A stretch of DNA of 6,777 bases from Bacteroidetes bacterium UBA4009 (GTDB taxonomy: Bacteria > Bacteroidota > Bacteroidia > NS11-12g > UBA9320), in assembly GCA_002384205.1 (NCBI GenBank), contig DGBH01000105.1, forward strand, positions 11,147-17,923, written 5' to 3'. A program made the translations under genes and the position numbers. The notes under the pieces are model-generated. The model was given only the letters and a program-made list of their open reading frames with translations, searched no databases and was not told the origin of the DNA. Positions 1-5,388 of this stretch are shown piece after piece (positions within the stretch are counted from its first letter, which is position 1; the number at the start of each line of letters is the position of its first letter).

Positions 1-1
1 T

Positions 2-17
2 ACATTCGGTAGAATGT
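2..17. repeat. inverted repeat downstream of uvsX
   Basis: ACATTC and GAATGT form a perfect 6-bp stem around a GGTA loop, starting 7 bases after the uvsX stop. It could be the stem of a terminator whose T-run is outside the window, or an operator overlapping the neighbouring TTGACA hexamer. The sequence does not decide between these. Confidence 0.4.
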
Positions 18-20
18 CAA
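15..20 (-). promoter_or_regulatory. possible sigma70 -35 box (TTGACA) after uvsX
   Basis: The minus strand shows a perfect TTGACA hexamer just past the uvsX stop codon, in the same kind of position as the consensus promoter at 4749-4777. The matching -10 box would lie beyond the left edge, so the call cannot be completed here. Confidence 0.3.
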
Positions 21-23
21 CTA

Positions 24-1130
24 TTAATTTTCATCTTCATAATCATCTTCGTCATCTATAAGCGAGTCAAGCTTTGCATTTACTTTTTCATCATCATCTC
101 GCATAATCGAGCCAGAAGCTCCAATGGTGAAATTGTTCTTGATGAATGTACTGAAGTCTGTTTTCTCAAACATCATCAGCCAGAAGTCTTTATTATCATT
201 AACTTCTTTAGCACGCATTAGTTTCTCAGAAATAACTTCACCAGTAGATGGATCAATTGCTTCATACCAACCAACTTTAGGTTTAGTAAGATAACCACCT
301 TTCTCAGCGATTTCCATCAATCCAGACCACTTAACGATACCACCTTCCCAAGATACCGAAACTGGAATCTTAGACTTCTCTTTAACATATCTAGACTTCT
401 CAATGTTAATAATGAAGTGATAACCTTGGATTTCAGTGCCAACTTTATCTTGCTGACGACCGATGATCCAGATTGCATCTGCTGAATAGTAAATACCTGT
501 ACCACCTGAAACAACAGCCTTAGGAAACAGTCCAATCTCTTGATACGTGTGGTTAACAGCGATCAATGGAATATCTTTAAGGTTGAGGTGAGGTGTTACA
601 ATACGGAACAGAGATTTAAGAGCCTTAGCTCGTGACATATCTGCTACCGATTTGCCGTCAAGTGCATCAGCAACTTCTTTCTTAGAAGCGAGGTTACCGA
701 TAGAGTCAATAACAATAACGACTTTTTCACCTTTGGTAATGTGGTCTAGCTGGTGTGCAATATCAAACTTAAGCTCTTCAACATTAGTAATTGGTGTATG
801 GATTACGCGATCCATGTCAATACCGAATGATTCAAAGTAAGCTTGAGGCGTACCAAATTCTGCATCATAGAATAACAATACAGCATCTTTATTACGTTGC
901 ATATAAGCACCAGCCATCAACAAAGCAAATGCTGATTTAAAGTGCTTAGAAGGGCCTGCTAAGACAAGAAGTCCTGGCGAGACACCACCATCAATACGGC
1001 CTGATAGCGCAACGTTAATCATTGGCACATTCGTCGGTGCCATATCTTTCTTACCATAAACTTTTGATTCCAATAAAGGAGCCGAAAGTTTAATAGTACT
1101 GTTCTTCACGAGTTTATCTAACAGACTCAT
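24..1130 (-). CDS. uvsX: UvsX, RecA-like recombinase
   Basis: This is the phage strand-exchange protein. It forms ATP-dependent filaments on single-stranded DNA, with UvsY and gp32 as partners, in recombination-dependent replication and repair. At 368 residues it is slightly shorter than T4 UvsX (about 390). The Walker A region is GPSKHFKS at residues 59-66, the divergent UvsX form rather than GxxxxGKT. An acidic YDAEFG follows (88-93; Glu91 is the likely catalytic glutamate). Walker B is VVIVIDS at about 137-143, followed by IGNLASKKE, which is characteristic of UvsX. A Gly-rich loop at about 208-213 fits DNA-binding loop L2. The C-terminus is strongly acidic, as in T4, where the tail modulates DNA binding. 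The ATG at 1130 has an AAGGAAAA ribosome site and lies 3 bases after the preceding stop, in the same operon as gene 32. Confidence 0.96.
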   Translation of the reverse strand: MSLLDKLVKNSTIKLSAPLLESKVYGKKDMAPTNVPMINVALSGRIDGGVSPGLLVLAGPSKHFKSAFALLMAGAYMQRNKDAVLLFYDAEFGTPQAYFESFGIDMDRVIHTPITNVEELKFDIAHQLDHITKGEKVVIVIDSIGNLASKKEVADALDGKSVADMSRAKALKSLFRIVTPHLNLKDIPLIAVNHTYQEIGLFPKAVVSGGTGIYYSADAIWIIGRQQDKVGTEIQGYHFIINIEKSRYVKEKSKIPVSVSWEGGIVKWSGLMEIAEKGGYLTKPKVGWYEAIDPSTGEVISEKLMRAKEVNDNKDFWLMMFEKTDFSTFIKNNFTIGASGSIMRDDDEKVNAKLDSLIDDEDDYEDEN

Positions 1131-1133
1131 AAT

Positions 1134-1460
1134 TTATTTTCCTTCTACAATTGTAAGTAGTTTAGCTTTATAAGCCTGTATCTTCGCTTCACGGTCTGGC
1201 CAAAAAATAGTTGACTTGTCTGGATTTTTGCAAAGATTATCTAGGAACGGCACAACAGATTTGAATAAGAGTTCTAGACGATATTCAAGATCATCAGCAG
1301 CAACTTTAGCATCAACTAATTGATCTTCTAAAGATTGTTTCTCGCTGCTGATGTTCTGAATAGTAGCGTTGGTTTCAGCTTCTTTTTCTTGAAGCTGTTC
1401 ATCGATGAAGCTGAAACCAAAGTCAAAATCTAAAACCTCTTCATAGGTTTTATTAGCCAT
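1134..1460 (-). CDS. conserved small coiled-coil protein between gene 32 and uvsX
   Basis: The product is 108 residues of unknown function. The middle (about residues 20-65) is a charged, heptad-like helix typical of a coiled coil. The C-terminal part carries a compact motif, NPDKSTIFWPDREAKI, which I recall from similarly placed small proteins in marine T4-like phages; that is memory, not a search. The start ATG overlaps the 3' end of gene 32 by 8 bases, and its ribosome site (AAGGAACT) lies inside gene 32, so translation is probably coupled. The stop is 3 bases before uvsX. Its place between gp32 and UvsX suggests a recombination or replication accessory role, but this is inference from position only. 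Confidence 0.8.
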   Translation of the reverse strand: MANKTYEEVLDFDFGFSFIDEQLQEKEAETNATIQNISSEKQSLEDQLVDAKVAADDLEYRLELLFKSVVPFLDNLCKNPDKSTIFWPDREAKIQAYKAKLLTIVEGK

Positions 1461-2373
1461 TCGCTAGTTCCTTAAAGATTGACAGGTCGTCATCGTCGTC
1501 CATAGACATAGCTGATGAGCTCGCTGGCATTGCTTCTTTAAGTGATGGAGAAGCAGCATTTGAAGAGGAGTTACCCATGCTGCTTAGATCAAACTCATCA
1601 TCTTCTGCTTTAGAAGGAGTAGAAGCGTCTTCATCAAGTGCAAGCACGCGGTAAAGTTTTGCTTTCAACTCAGCATAAGATTTAAAGTTTTTAGGATCGA
1701 CAAGTTCTTGAAGAGAATGTTCTGCATTGTAGATACGCTCTAGTTCTGCATCATCATCAGAAACCGCTGAAGGAGTATCGAATTCTGATTTATCATAGTT
1801 TGGATAGCCTTCGAACTGACGAATCTTAAGACGGAAGTTAGCACCTTCCCATAGATCGAATGGGTTTACTGGTGTTTCATCTTCAAACTGAGGATTCATA
1901 AGATCATTCAATTTATCAAAGATTTTCTTGCCAAACTGATACATAAAGACTTTGCCGTCGTTGTCTGGATTCGATGAATCTTTAACAACAAGAACATTAG
2001 CGATATATTTCAGACGACGCTTTTGCTTGCGTGCAAGCTCTTTGTCGCTGTCAACACCCGAGTTCCACAATTTACCGTTGAATTCGGAAACTGGGTCATC
2101 TTGATTAATTGTAGTAAGGGAGTTTTCAATGTACCAAAGACCTGTTGGGCCTTGGAAACCGTGATCCCAGATACGTACGAATGGCATCTCTTCGCCTTTA
2201 GAAGCTGGCAAGAAACGAATAATAGCAAAACCGTTACCAGCTTTATCGCGGGTTGGTTTCCACATTTTACCTTCGTTAGGATCTGAGTAGCTCTTAGTTG
2301 AGATTTTTTCGAGCTGTGCGTTCAATTTTGTTAGAGAAGCTGAACGATTCTTTTTGAGTGCGTCAAATGACAT
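1453..2373 (-). CDS. 32: gp32, single-stranded DNA-binding protein
   Basis: This protein coats single-stranded DNA at the replication fork and organises gp59, UvsX and the polymerase. It is 306 residues, against 301 in T4. The N-terminal domain has the basic LAST-type motif KNRSASL (residues 8-14), which in T4 drives cooperative binding. The OB-fold core is clear: WDHGFQG, LWYIEN, then ANVLVVKD.SNPDNDGKVF (125-143) and NPFDLWEGANFRLK. The tail from about 255 is Ser/Ala/Asp-rich and ends in MDDDDDLSIFKELANG, the acidic protein-interaction tail. The T4 zinc ligands are mostly missing: His71 remains, but the positions of Cys77, Cys87 and Cys90 read Ser85, Asp93 and Ser96. The start has AAGGAAT upstream. 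Both a late promoter and an internal sigma70 promoter precede it. Confidence 0.96.
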   Translation of the reverse strand: MSFDALKKNRSASLTKLNAQLEKISTKSYSDPNEGKMWKPTRDKAGNGFAIIRFLPASKGEEMPFVRIWDHGFQGPTGLWYIENSLTTINQDDPVSEFNGKLWNSGVDSDKELARKQKRRLKYIANVLVVKDSSNPDNDGKVFMYQFGKKIFDKLNDLMNPQFEDETPVNPFDLWEGANFRLKIRQFEGYPNYDKSEFDTPSAVSDDDAELERIYNAEHSLQELVDPKNFKSYAELKAKLYRVLALDEDASTPSKAEDDEFDLSSMGNSSSNAASPSLKEAMPASSSAMSMDDDDDLSIFKELANG

Positions 2374-2448
2374 ATTAGTTATTCCTTATATTGCTGTATA
2401 TAGCGTTGGTTTATATTTGCGATGTATGTTGTGGATTACTCCACCATC
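2374..2448 (-). promoter_or_regulatory. gene 32 5' leader with tetraloop hairpin
   Basis: The 75-base untranslated leader of gene 32 carries a perfect GTGGA-GTAA-TCCAC hairpin (5-bp stem, GNRA-type loop) at its 5' end, followed by an AT-rich stretch and a weak GCT/AGC stem close to the AAGGAAT ribosome site. In T4, gp32 represses its own translation by nucleating on a leader pseudoknot and spreading along an unstructured region. The layout here fits that logic, but I cannot show a pseudoknot. Confidence 0.4.
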
Positions 2449-2456
2449 TATTTATA
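2449..2456 (-). promoter_or_regulatory. T4-type late promoter for gene 32
   Basis: The minus strand reads TATAAATA exactly, the octamer recognised by the gp55 sigma factor with the gp33 co-activator and sliding clamp. It begins on the base after the gene 59 stop codon and lies about 75 bases upstream of the gene 32 start. Only two exact copies of the octamer were found on the coding strand (the other at 5373), both in intergenic DNA. Confidence 0.75.
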
Positions 2457-3059
2457 TTAGAAAAATCGTTCTCGGACAATATCTTTGAACTTTTTTTCGT
2501 CAATTTCTAAGAAAGGTCTATACTTCCTTATTAGTCTTATTATATCATATGCTACAATTTTGTCAACTACTTCTTTCTCCCAATAAGGAAAAATATTTGC
2601 AATATGTGCAATGATAGTAAAGGTTTCAATACTAATTTTCCGCTGCATGTACATAGTCATAATATATGGGTGTTGCCCATTCACTGCAGCGAAGTTAGCT
2701 TGAAAGTTGTCGTCAAGATTTTGCAAGTCGCTTTTGAATGTACGAGACAGAGAATCTATCTTGCGTTGCCAATCAACATAACGATCTTCGCCTTCTTGCT
2801 CGATAATCTCGCGAATCCATGCGTTTGGTTTAACAACCATAGTAGCAAGCATTAGCTTTTCTGGGTTATCTTTGCGGGCAAGCTTCTCAAAGAAATAAGC
2901 GTCATTACGAGTTCTAAATTTATCGAAGGAAGCTCTTATCTTTCCGTGGTACCTATGGTAGTCGTAACCATCAGTAGTGAAGTGCTTTTTCATTGCAAGG
3001 TACTTTACATACCATTGAAAGGATTCTTCGTTAGCATAACTCTGTGATGTCTTTATCAT
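2457..3059 (-). CDS. 59: gp59, replicative helicase loader
   Basis: The T4 homologue loads the gp41 helicase onto gp32-coated forked DNA and gates leading-strand synthesis. The product is 200 residues against 217 in T4 and is all-helical by composition. Recognisable blocks are SFQWYVKYLAMKKHF near the N-terminus (T4 has a similar KLYLMIKQH), YFFEKLARKDNPEKL at about 56-70, an AWIREI block at about 79-84, and a C-terminal SIETFTIIAHI region matching the T4 SFETFILL stretch. The ATG lies 29 bases inside the end of gene 33 and has GGTGA upstream. Its neighbours (33 before, 32 after) match the T4 order. The stop codon abuts the late promoter of gene 32, and a sigma70 promoter lies within its coding sequence. 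Confidence 0.88.
   Translation of the reverse strand: MIKTSQSYANEESFQWYVKYLAMKKHFTTDGYDYHRYHGKIRASFDKFRTRNDAYFFEKLARKDNPEKLMLATMVVKPNAWIREIIEQEGEDRYVDWQRKIDSLSRTFKSDLQNLDDNFQANFAAVNGQHPYIMTMYMQRKISIETFTIIAHIANIFPYWEKEVVDKIVAYDIIRLIRKYRPFLEIDEKKFKDIVRERFF
2539..2566 (-). promoter_or_regulatory. consensus sigma70 promoter inside gene 59, towards gene 32
   Basis: TTGACA (2561-2566) and TATAAT (2539-2544) are both perfect and are 16 bases apart, on the minus strand within the 3' part of gene 59. A transcript would start near 2532 and run into gene 32. It would allow gene 32 to be made early or in the middle phase from unmodified host polymerase, in addition to the late promoter. Chance occurrence in AT-rich DNA is possible, but two full-match hexamers at this spacing are persuasive. 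Confidence 0.65.
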
Positions 3060-3279
3060 CTTTGATCACCATTTTCATAGCAATTGCTTCAGTTCGTACT
3101 TTTTCTTTTAAAATAGAAGATTTCTTTACGATATCGGCAACTGTTTCAATTTCTAATCCGTTAATTGCAGCGTACTCTACTAGAGCATCAATATAATTTA
3201 CGCCACTTGCTAACATTTCTTGTATATCATGATGTACTTTTTCTGGTGTTCTTGGTGCGATCATAGTGGTATTATCCAT
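3031..3279 (-). CDS. 33: gp33-like late transcription co-activator
   Basis: In T4, gp33 binds the RNA polymerase beta-flap and links it to the gp45 sliding clamp, activating late promoters recognised by gp55. This product is 82 residues, shorter than T4 gp33 (112) but like the short versions I recall from marine T4-like phages. The central helices (IQEMLASGVNYIDALVEYAA, then LEIETVADIVKKS and LKEKVRTEA) resemble the gp33 pattern of a short helix, a hydrophobic VEY.. segment and an ETVA..VKK helix. The C-terminus ends in hydrophobic and acidic residues (DDKDITELC), a plausible clamp-binding tail. It overlaps the upstream gene by 8 bases and gene 59 by 29 bases. The 33-59-32 order supports the call more than sequence similarity does. 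Confidence 0.72.
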   Translation of the reverse strand: MDNTTMIAPRTPEKVHHDIQEMLASGVNYIDALVEYAAINGLEIETVADIVKKSSILKEKVRTEAIAMKMVIKDDKDITELC

Positions 3280-3472
3280 TTAATGGTTTGATTCCAGCTA
3301 CCCAATTTTCAGCGCAGCTTCGCGCCCAATGGATACTCTTGTCTTCATAAATTTCTTCTTTGATGAATTCGTCATTGATAAAGCAACGAATACCAGAACC
3401 ATTTTCGGTTTCAAAAAAGTCCGCTTTGAGAGACTGCCCTGCTTTTTCTTGGAAAATATTATTACTTGCCAT
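3272..3472 (-). CDS. conserved hypothetical protein (66 aa)
   Basis: This is a small soluble protein with no domain I can name. Its pattern is an acidic and aromatic core, CFINDEFIKEEIYEDKSIHW, followed by ARSCAENWVAGIKPLNG. The AENW..GIK ending recurs, as I recall, in small proteins of marine T4-like phages, probably as a beta-hairpin plus a helix. There are no metal-ligand clusters (two isolated Cys). The start ATG overlaps the upstream stop in a TAATG junction and has a strong AAGGAG ribosome site, so it is certainly translated. It sits directly before gene 33. No function is assigned. Confidence 0.75.
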   Translation of the reverse strand: MASNNIFQEKAGQSLKADFFETENGSGIRCFINDEFIKEEIYEDKSIHWARSCAENWVAGIKPLNG

Positions 3473-3681
3473 TATTTTTTCTCCTTGATGTTAGATGTTG
3501 CTTTAACTTGCCCACATGTTGCACAATGAACTACTGTTATATAAAACTTGTGCTTACCAAACATTACTGTTGTAGTACCACCTGTTATAACTACTTTATC
3601 ACAACAACCTGTGACTGTCAACTGTTTTTTTGGTAATTCATGATTTACACCTGATATAGGCTGTACTGGGGTAATACGCAT
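3472..3681 (-). CDS. hypothetical small Cys-containing protein (69 aa)
   Basis: I do not recognise a family. The protein has a Cys pair at 26-27 (GCCDK) and a second cluster HCATC at 52-56, which together could bind one zinc ion as a reduced zinc ribbon; a knuckle of the form CxxC is seen only once. Between them is a hydrophobic, Thr-rich beta-like segment (VVITGGTTTVMFGKHKFYITVV). The basic C-terminus ends NIKEKK. The ATG directly follows the bilin reductase stop codon (TAA then ATG) with a GAGGAAAG ribosome site, so the two are probably translated as a coupled pair. An internal sigma70-like promoter may start within it. Confidence 0.65.
   Translation of the reverse strand: MRITPVQPISGVNHELPKKQLTVTGCCDKVVITGGTTTVMFGKHKFYITVVHCATCGQVKATSNIKEKK
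3593..3621 (-). promoter_or_regulatory. possible internal sigma70 promoter before genes 33/59
   Basis: A perfect TTGACA (3616-3621) is followed after 17 bases by TAAAGT (3593-3598), which matches 4 of 6 consensus -10 positions. It lies inside a small gene and would transcribe the 66-aa gene, 33 and 59. Weaker than the promoters at 2539 and 4749. Confidence 0.35.
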
Positions 3682-4365
3682 TTATCTTTCCTCAAATAAC
3701 ACATTATTTACATATCTTTCTTTATCTTCTTCTGAGATTCCCATATTAAGAATAGATCTGTGAAGATGAGGATTCATTTTTTGATTTGTACAATATTTGT
3801 TCAAAAGAGGTAATGTATTTCTATTGGAAACAAAAGCGTTATATTCTAAATTTTCGAGATAAAAATCTACTAAATGTTTAGTGACATTAATAAATTGATC
3901 TAATTCTTTATCAGTATTAATATTACCAACTGCAATCATATCTTCTGAGAAGATTTCTTTAGCCCATGCTGGCAACTCTCGTGGTTTATTCCATTCAAGA
4001 CCTTTGGTTACAGTTTCCATATATTGATTATAAGGATGCTCAAAACCACGCAGAGGTGAATAGTCCATAAATGAACCTGTGATCTTCTTTGGTCCTGCTA
4101 CAATATCAAACCCAAGAATGGGTAGTTCTACATCAATTTCTGGAAATACATTTACATGCATAAGCCACAAACCCTTTCCATCTTCAGGACGGATAGTTTT
4201 CAAGTGGCATTTATAAACTTCATCTGAATGCCAGAAAGTATCTGTCCATCCATCAAAATGCATATCTTCTGAATAATTCGTATTATCATATCTATCAAAA
4301 TATGTATCAAATCTCTTAGTAATATGTGACGCATATTCGTCTAGCTTATCCCAAAGTGGATGCAT
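3682..4365 (-). CDS. pcyX: ferredoxin-dependent bilin reductase, PcyA/PebS family (PcyX-like)
   Basis: This enzyme family reduces biliverdin IXalpha to phycobilins using ferredoxin electrons. The family core is plain: GKGLWLMHVNVFPE (63-76), LPILGFDIVAGPKKITGSF (81-99), MDYSPL, RELPAWAKEIFSE (129-141), and the C-terminal NQKMNPHLHRSIL...RYVNNVLFEE, parallel to the QQKN..TRRVLE...RYM..VLFD end of PcyA. Aligned with Synechocystis PcyA, catalytic His88 is His70 and Asp105 is Asp87, both kept. The Glu76 needed by PcyA for 18-vinyl reduction is Lys56, so phycocyanobilin is an unlikely product. At the C-terminal Asp of PebS (DP) there is Asn198-Pro. At 227 residues it is near family size. The overall look is closer to PcyA than to PebS, and I name it PcyX by analogy with the phycoerythrobilin-making PcyX of oceanic phage contigs. 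It overlaps the preceding gene by 20 bases and has an AGGAAAG ribosome site. Confidence 0.85.
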   Translation of the reverse strand: MHPLWDKLDEYASHITKRFDTYFDRYDNTNYSEDMHFDGWTDTFWHSDEVYKCHLKTIRPEDGKGLWLMHVNVFPEIDVELPILGFDIVAGPKKITGSFMDYSPLRGFEHPYNQYMETVTKGLEWNKPRELPAWAKEIFSEDMIAVGNINTDKELDQFINVTKHLVDFYLENLEYNAFVSNRNTLPLLNKYCTNQKMNPHLHRSILNMGISEEDKERYVNNVLFEER

Positions 4366-4531
4366 TATCTTCTTTCCTCACAGACCAGGTACTGTCGTTT
4401 ATGTTTTCCCAGACTAAGTTGTCTCCAACAGTCCAGCCCATTTGATCGCAAAGTTCATCTGTTAATTGAAGAAGAAGATCCCCGGTTTGGGGATCCTCGA
4501 CTATGTCTAATGTTTTAGGTATAGAAGTCAC
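4346..4531 (-). CDS. small AbrB/MazE-like beta protein (61 aa)
   Basis: The central motif DPQTGDLLLQLTDELCDQMGWTVGDNLVWE matches the SpoVT/AbrB (MazE antitoxin) pattern of a strand, the phrase 'lp.el...lgw..gd.l.w', and a final strand (STWSVRK). In the family this swapped-hairpin fold binds DNA as a dimer, or neutralises a toxin. I see no toxin gene beside it. In marine T4-like phages such tiny proteins are common and of unknown role. The start is GTG at 4531, in a GTGA overlap with the previous stop, so translation is probably coupled. It ends 20 bases inside the bilin reductase gene. A DNA-binding role in controlling this operon is only a guess. Confidence 0.7.
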   Translation of the reverse strand: MTSIPKTLDIVEDPQTGDLLLQLTDELCDQMGWTVGDNLVWENINDSTWSVRKEDNASTLG

Positions 4532-4722
4532 TTTGATTTTCTTTCTCGCCGAGCTTTAGCCCACTCAGTGAGAATTCTCGTTTCGCGAATTTGTCTTAAT
4601 TCTTTTCGTCTTGTTCTTGCAGCAACACTGCGTAGCATACGGTCAGATTTCTTCATATCTTTGTTAACATCGCCAATTCCGATATCGATATCTGTATCTT
4701 CGTTATCTGATTGCTCTTGCAT
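4528..4722 (-). CDS. hypothetical Arg-rich small protein (64 aa)
   Basis: The N-terminal third is very acidic (about 9 Asp/Glu in the first 18 residues, including DTDIDIGIGD), and the rest is a basic, probably helical segment rich in Arg and Lys (RTRRKELRQIRETR... ending KARRERKSK). This bipolar charge suggests nucleic-acid or RNA polymerase binding, but no family is recognised. The start chosen is the ATG at 4722, which has a perfect AAGGAG 7 bases upstream. A longer reading from a TTG at 4740 would place that ribosome site inside the gene and leave almost no leader after the promoter at 4749-4777. It is the first gene of the transcript that also carries the bilin reductase. Confidence 0.7.
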   Translation of the reverse strand: MQEQSDNEDTDIDIGIGDVNKDMKKSDRMLRSVAARTRRKELRQIRETRILTEWAKARRERKSK

Positions 4723-4748
4723 GGTTATCTCCTTAGCCAATTTATTAT

Positions 4749-4777
4749 ATTATATACTAAAACGATGTGAGTGTCAA
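4749..4777 (-). promoter_or_regulatory. full-consensus sigma70 promoter
   Basis: TTGACA (4772-4777) and TATAAT (4749-4754) are both perfect and separated by exactly 17 bases, the optimum. The predicted start is near 4742, about 20 bases before the ATG at 4722. The -35 box shares bases with the TGA stop codon of the heme oxygenase gene. This is the signature of a strong early promoter read by unmodified host RNA polymerase. It should drive the Arg-rich protein, the AbrB-like protein, the bilin reductase, and genes 33 and 59. Confidence 0.85.
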
Positions 4778-5340
4778 CCTTTATTTTCGTTATTGATGTC
4801 TTTTGATAGTTCGTCAAACAGCTCAGAAGCGAAGTCAAAACATATTTTAGCTTCATCTGCCATATCATCACTAAGGAGTTTTCTAAATTCTTCAATAAGA
4901 AATTTAGTATCTCCAGAAAATTCGTACATCTTGCCGTTTCCGGGGGTTTTCTTTTTAATAATTTGGCCGCCGTGTAGTTCACCAAAGTGTCGAACATACA
5001 TATGAGCTAGCAATGCTTCGTTATTATCAGAGTCAGCCAAGGCTTCAACGTGAGCAATATACTTATCTACTGACGGCGGGAACTTACCATCTGGCTCAAA
5101 ACCAAACGCTTGTTCAAGTTCGCGTATATCTTGAAACATGCGCCCCGCGCGATGGATGGGGGTGAGATTTGGAGGAATAATAGTAACACGCTCAAGCGTT
5201 TGATAATTAAGATATTGGCATTGGAGAAATTTGTAATAAAGTTTTGGATCGATATTACCGGAGATAAGCTCTTTAGCGAATGCTCTTCGTTCCGCAGATT
5301 GATGGTGTGCCCAAGTGAGCTCTTTTAATTTATTTGACAT
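4774..5340 (-). CDS. ho: heme oxygenase
   Basis: The enzyme opens heme to biliverdin IXalpha, releasing iron and CO, with electrons from ferredoxin or another reductase; biliverdin is the substrate of the bilin reductase encoded three genes downstream. The proximal heme ligand is His13 in the family motif H-x-x-A-E (HHQSAE, 12-17). The distal helix reads YVRHFGELHGGQIIKK (115-130), equivalent to the canonical YxRYLGDLSGGQ: the two flexible glycines (Gly120, Gly124) and Arg117 are kept. The Asp of the distal water network (human HO-1 Asp140) is Glu121 and the Ser is His123. At 188 residues it is compact, smaller than cyanobacterial HO1 (about 240). The ATG at 5340 has GAGAGG upstream. A T4-type late promoter lies 33 bases before the start, and the tmRNA gene lies just upstream of that. 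Confidence 0.9.
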   Translation of the reverse strand: MSNKLKELTWAHHQSAERRAFAKELISGNIDPKLYYKFLQCQYLNYQTLERVTIIPPNLTPIHRAGRMFQDIRELEQAFGFEPDGKFPPSVDKYIAHVEALADSDNNEALLAHMYVRHFGELHGGQIIKKKTPGNGKMYEFSGDTKFLIEEFRKLLSDDMADEAKICFDFASELFDELSKDINNENKG

Positions 5341-5372
5341 AATAAACCTCTCAGTTAAAAATTATATAGTAA

Positions 5373-5380
5373 TATTTATA
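5373..5380 (-). promoter_or_regulatory. T4-type late promoter for heme oxygenase
   Basis: An exact TATAAATA on the minus strand, 33 bases upstream of the heme oxygenase ATG, in the AT-rich gap after the tmRNA terminator hairpin. A transcript would begin near 5366 with a short leader carrying GAGAGG. A TATAAT also occurs at 5361-5366, but no acceptable -35 box lies at the right distance from it, so the late reading is preferred. Confidence 0.72.
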
Positions 5381-5388
5381 ACGACTAA

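Noticed and set aside
796..801. TTGACA hexamer within uvsX (minus strand)
   Set aside because: No acceptable -10 hexamer follows at 15-19 bases, so it looks like a chance match.
2049..2056. TTGACA hexamer within gene 32 (minus strand)
   Set aside because: The sequence at -10 distance is GC-containing and unlike TATAAT; no promoter is supported.
4027..4032. TATAAT within the bilin reductase gene (minus strand)
   Set aside because: The hexamer 17 bases upstream (CTCTGC) does not resemble a -35 box.
4723..4740. TTG start giving six extra residues to the Arg-rich protein
   Set aside because: The AAGGAG ribosome site would fall inside the coding sequence, and the promoter start near 4742 would leave no leader; the ATG at 4722 fits far better.
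4725..4997. Minus-strand open frame of 90 codons in another frame of the heme oxygenase gene
   Set aside because: It lies in a different frame of a confidently identified enzyme, with low-complexity Leu/Lys content and no family match.
4568..5005. Plus-strand open frame of 145 codons
   Set aside because: It is the reverse shadow of the heme oxygenase and the Arg-rich gene; it crosses the promoter at 4749-4777 and shows no recognisable protein pattern.
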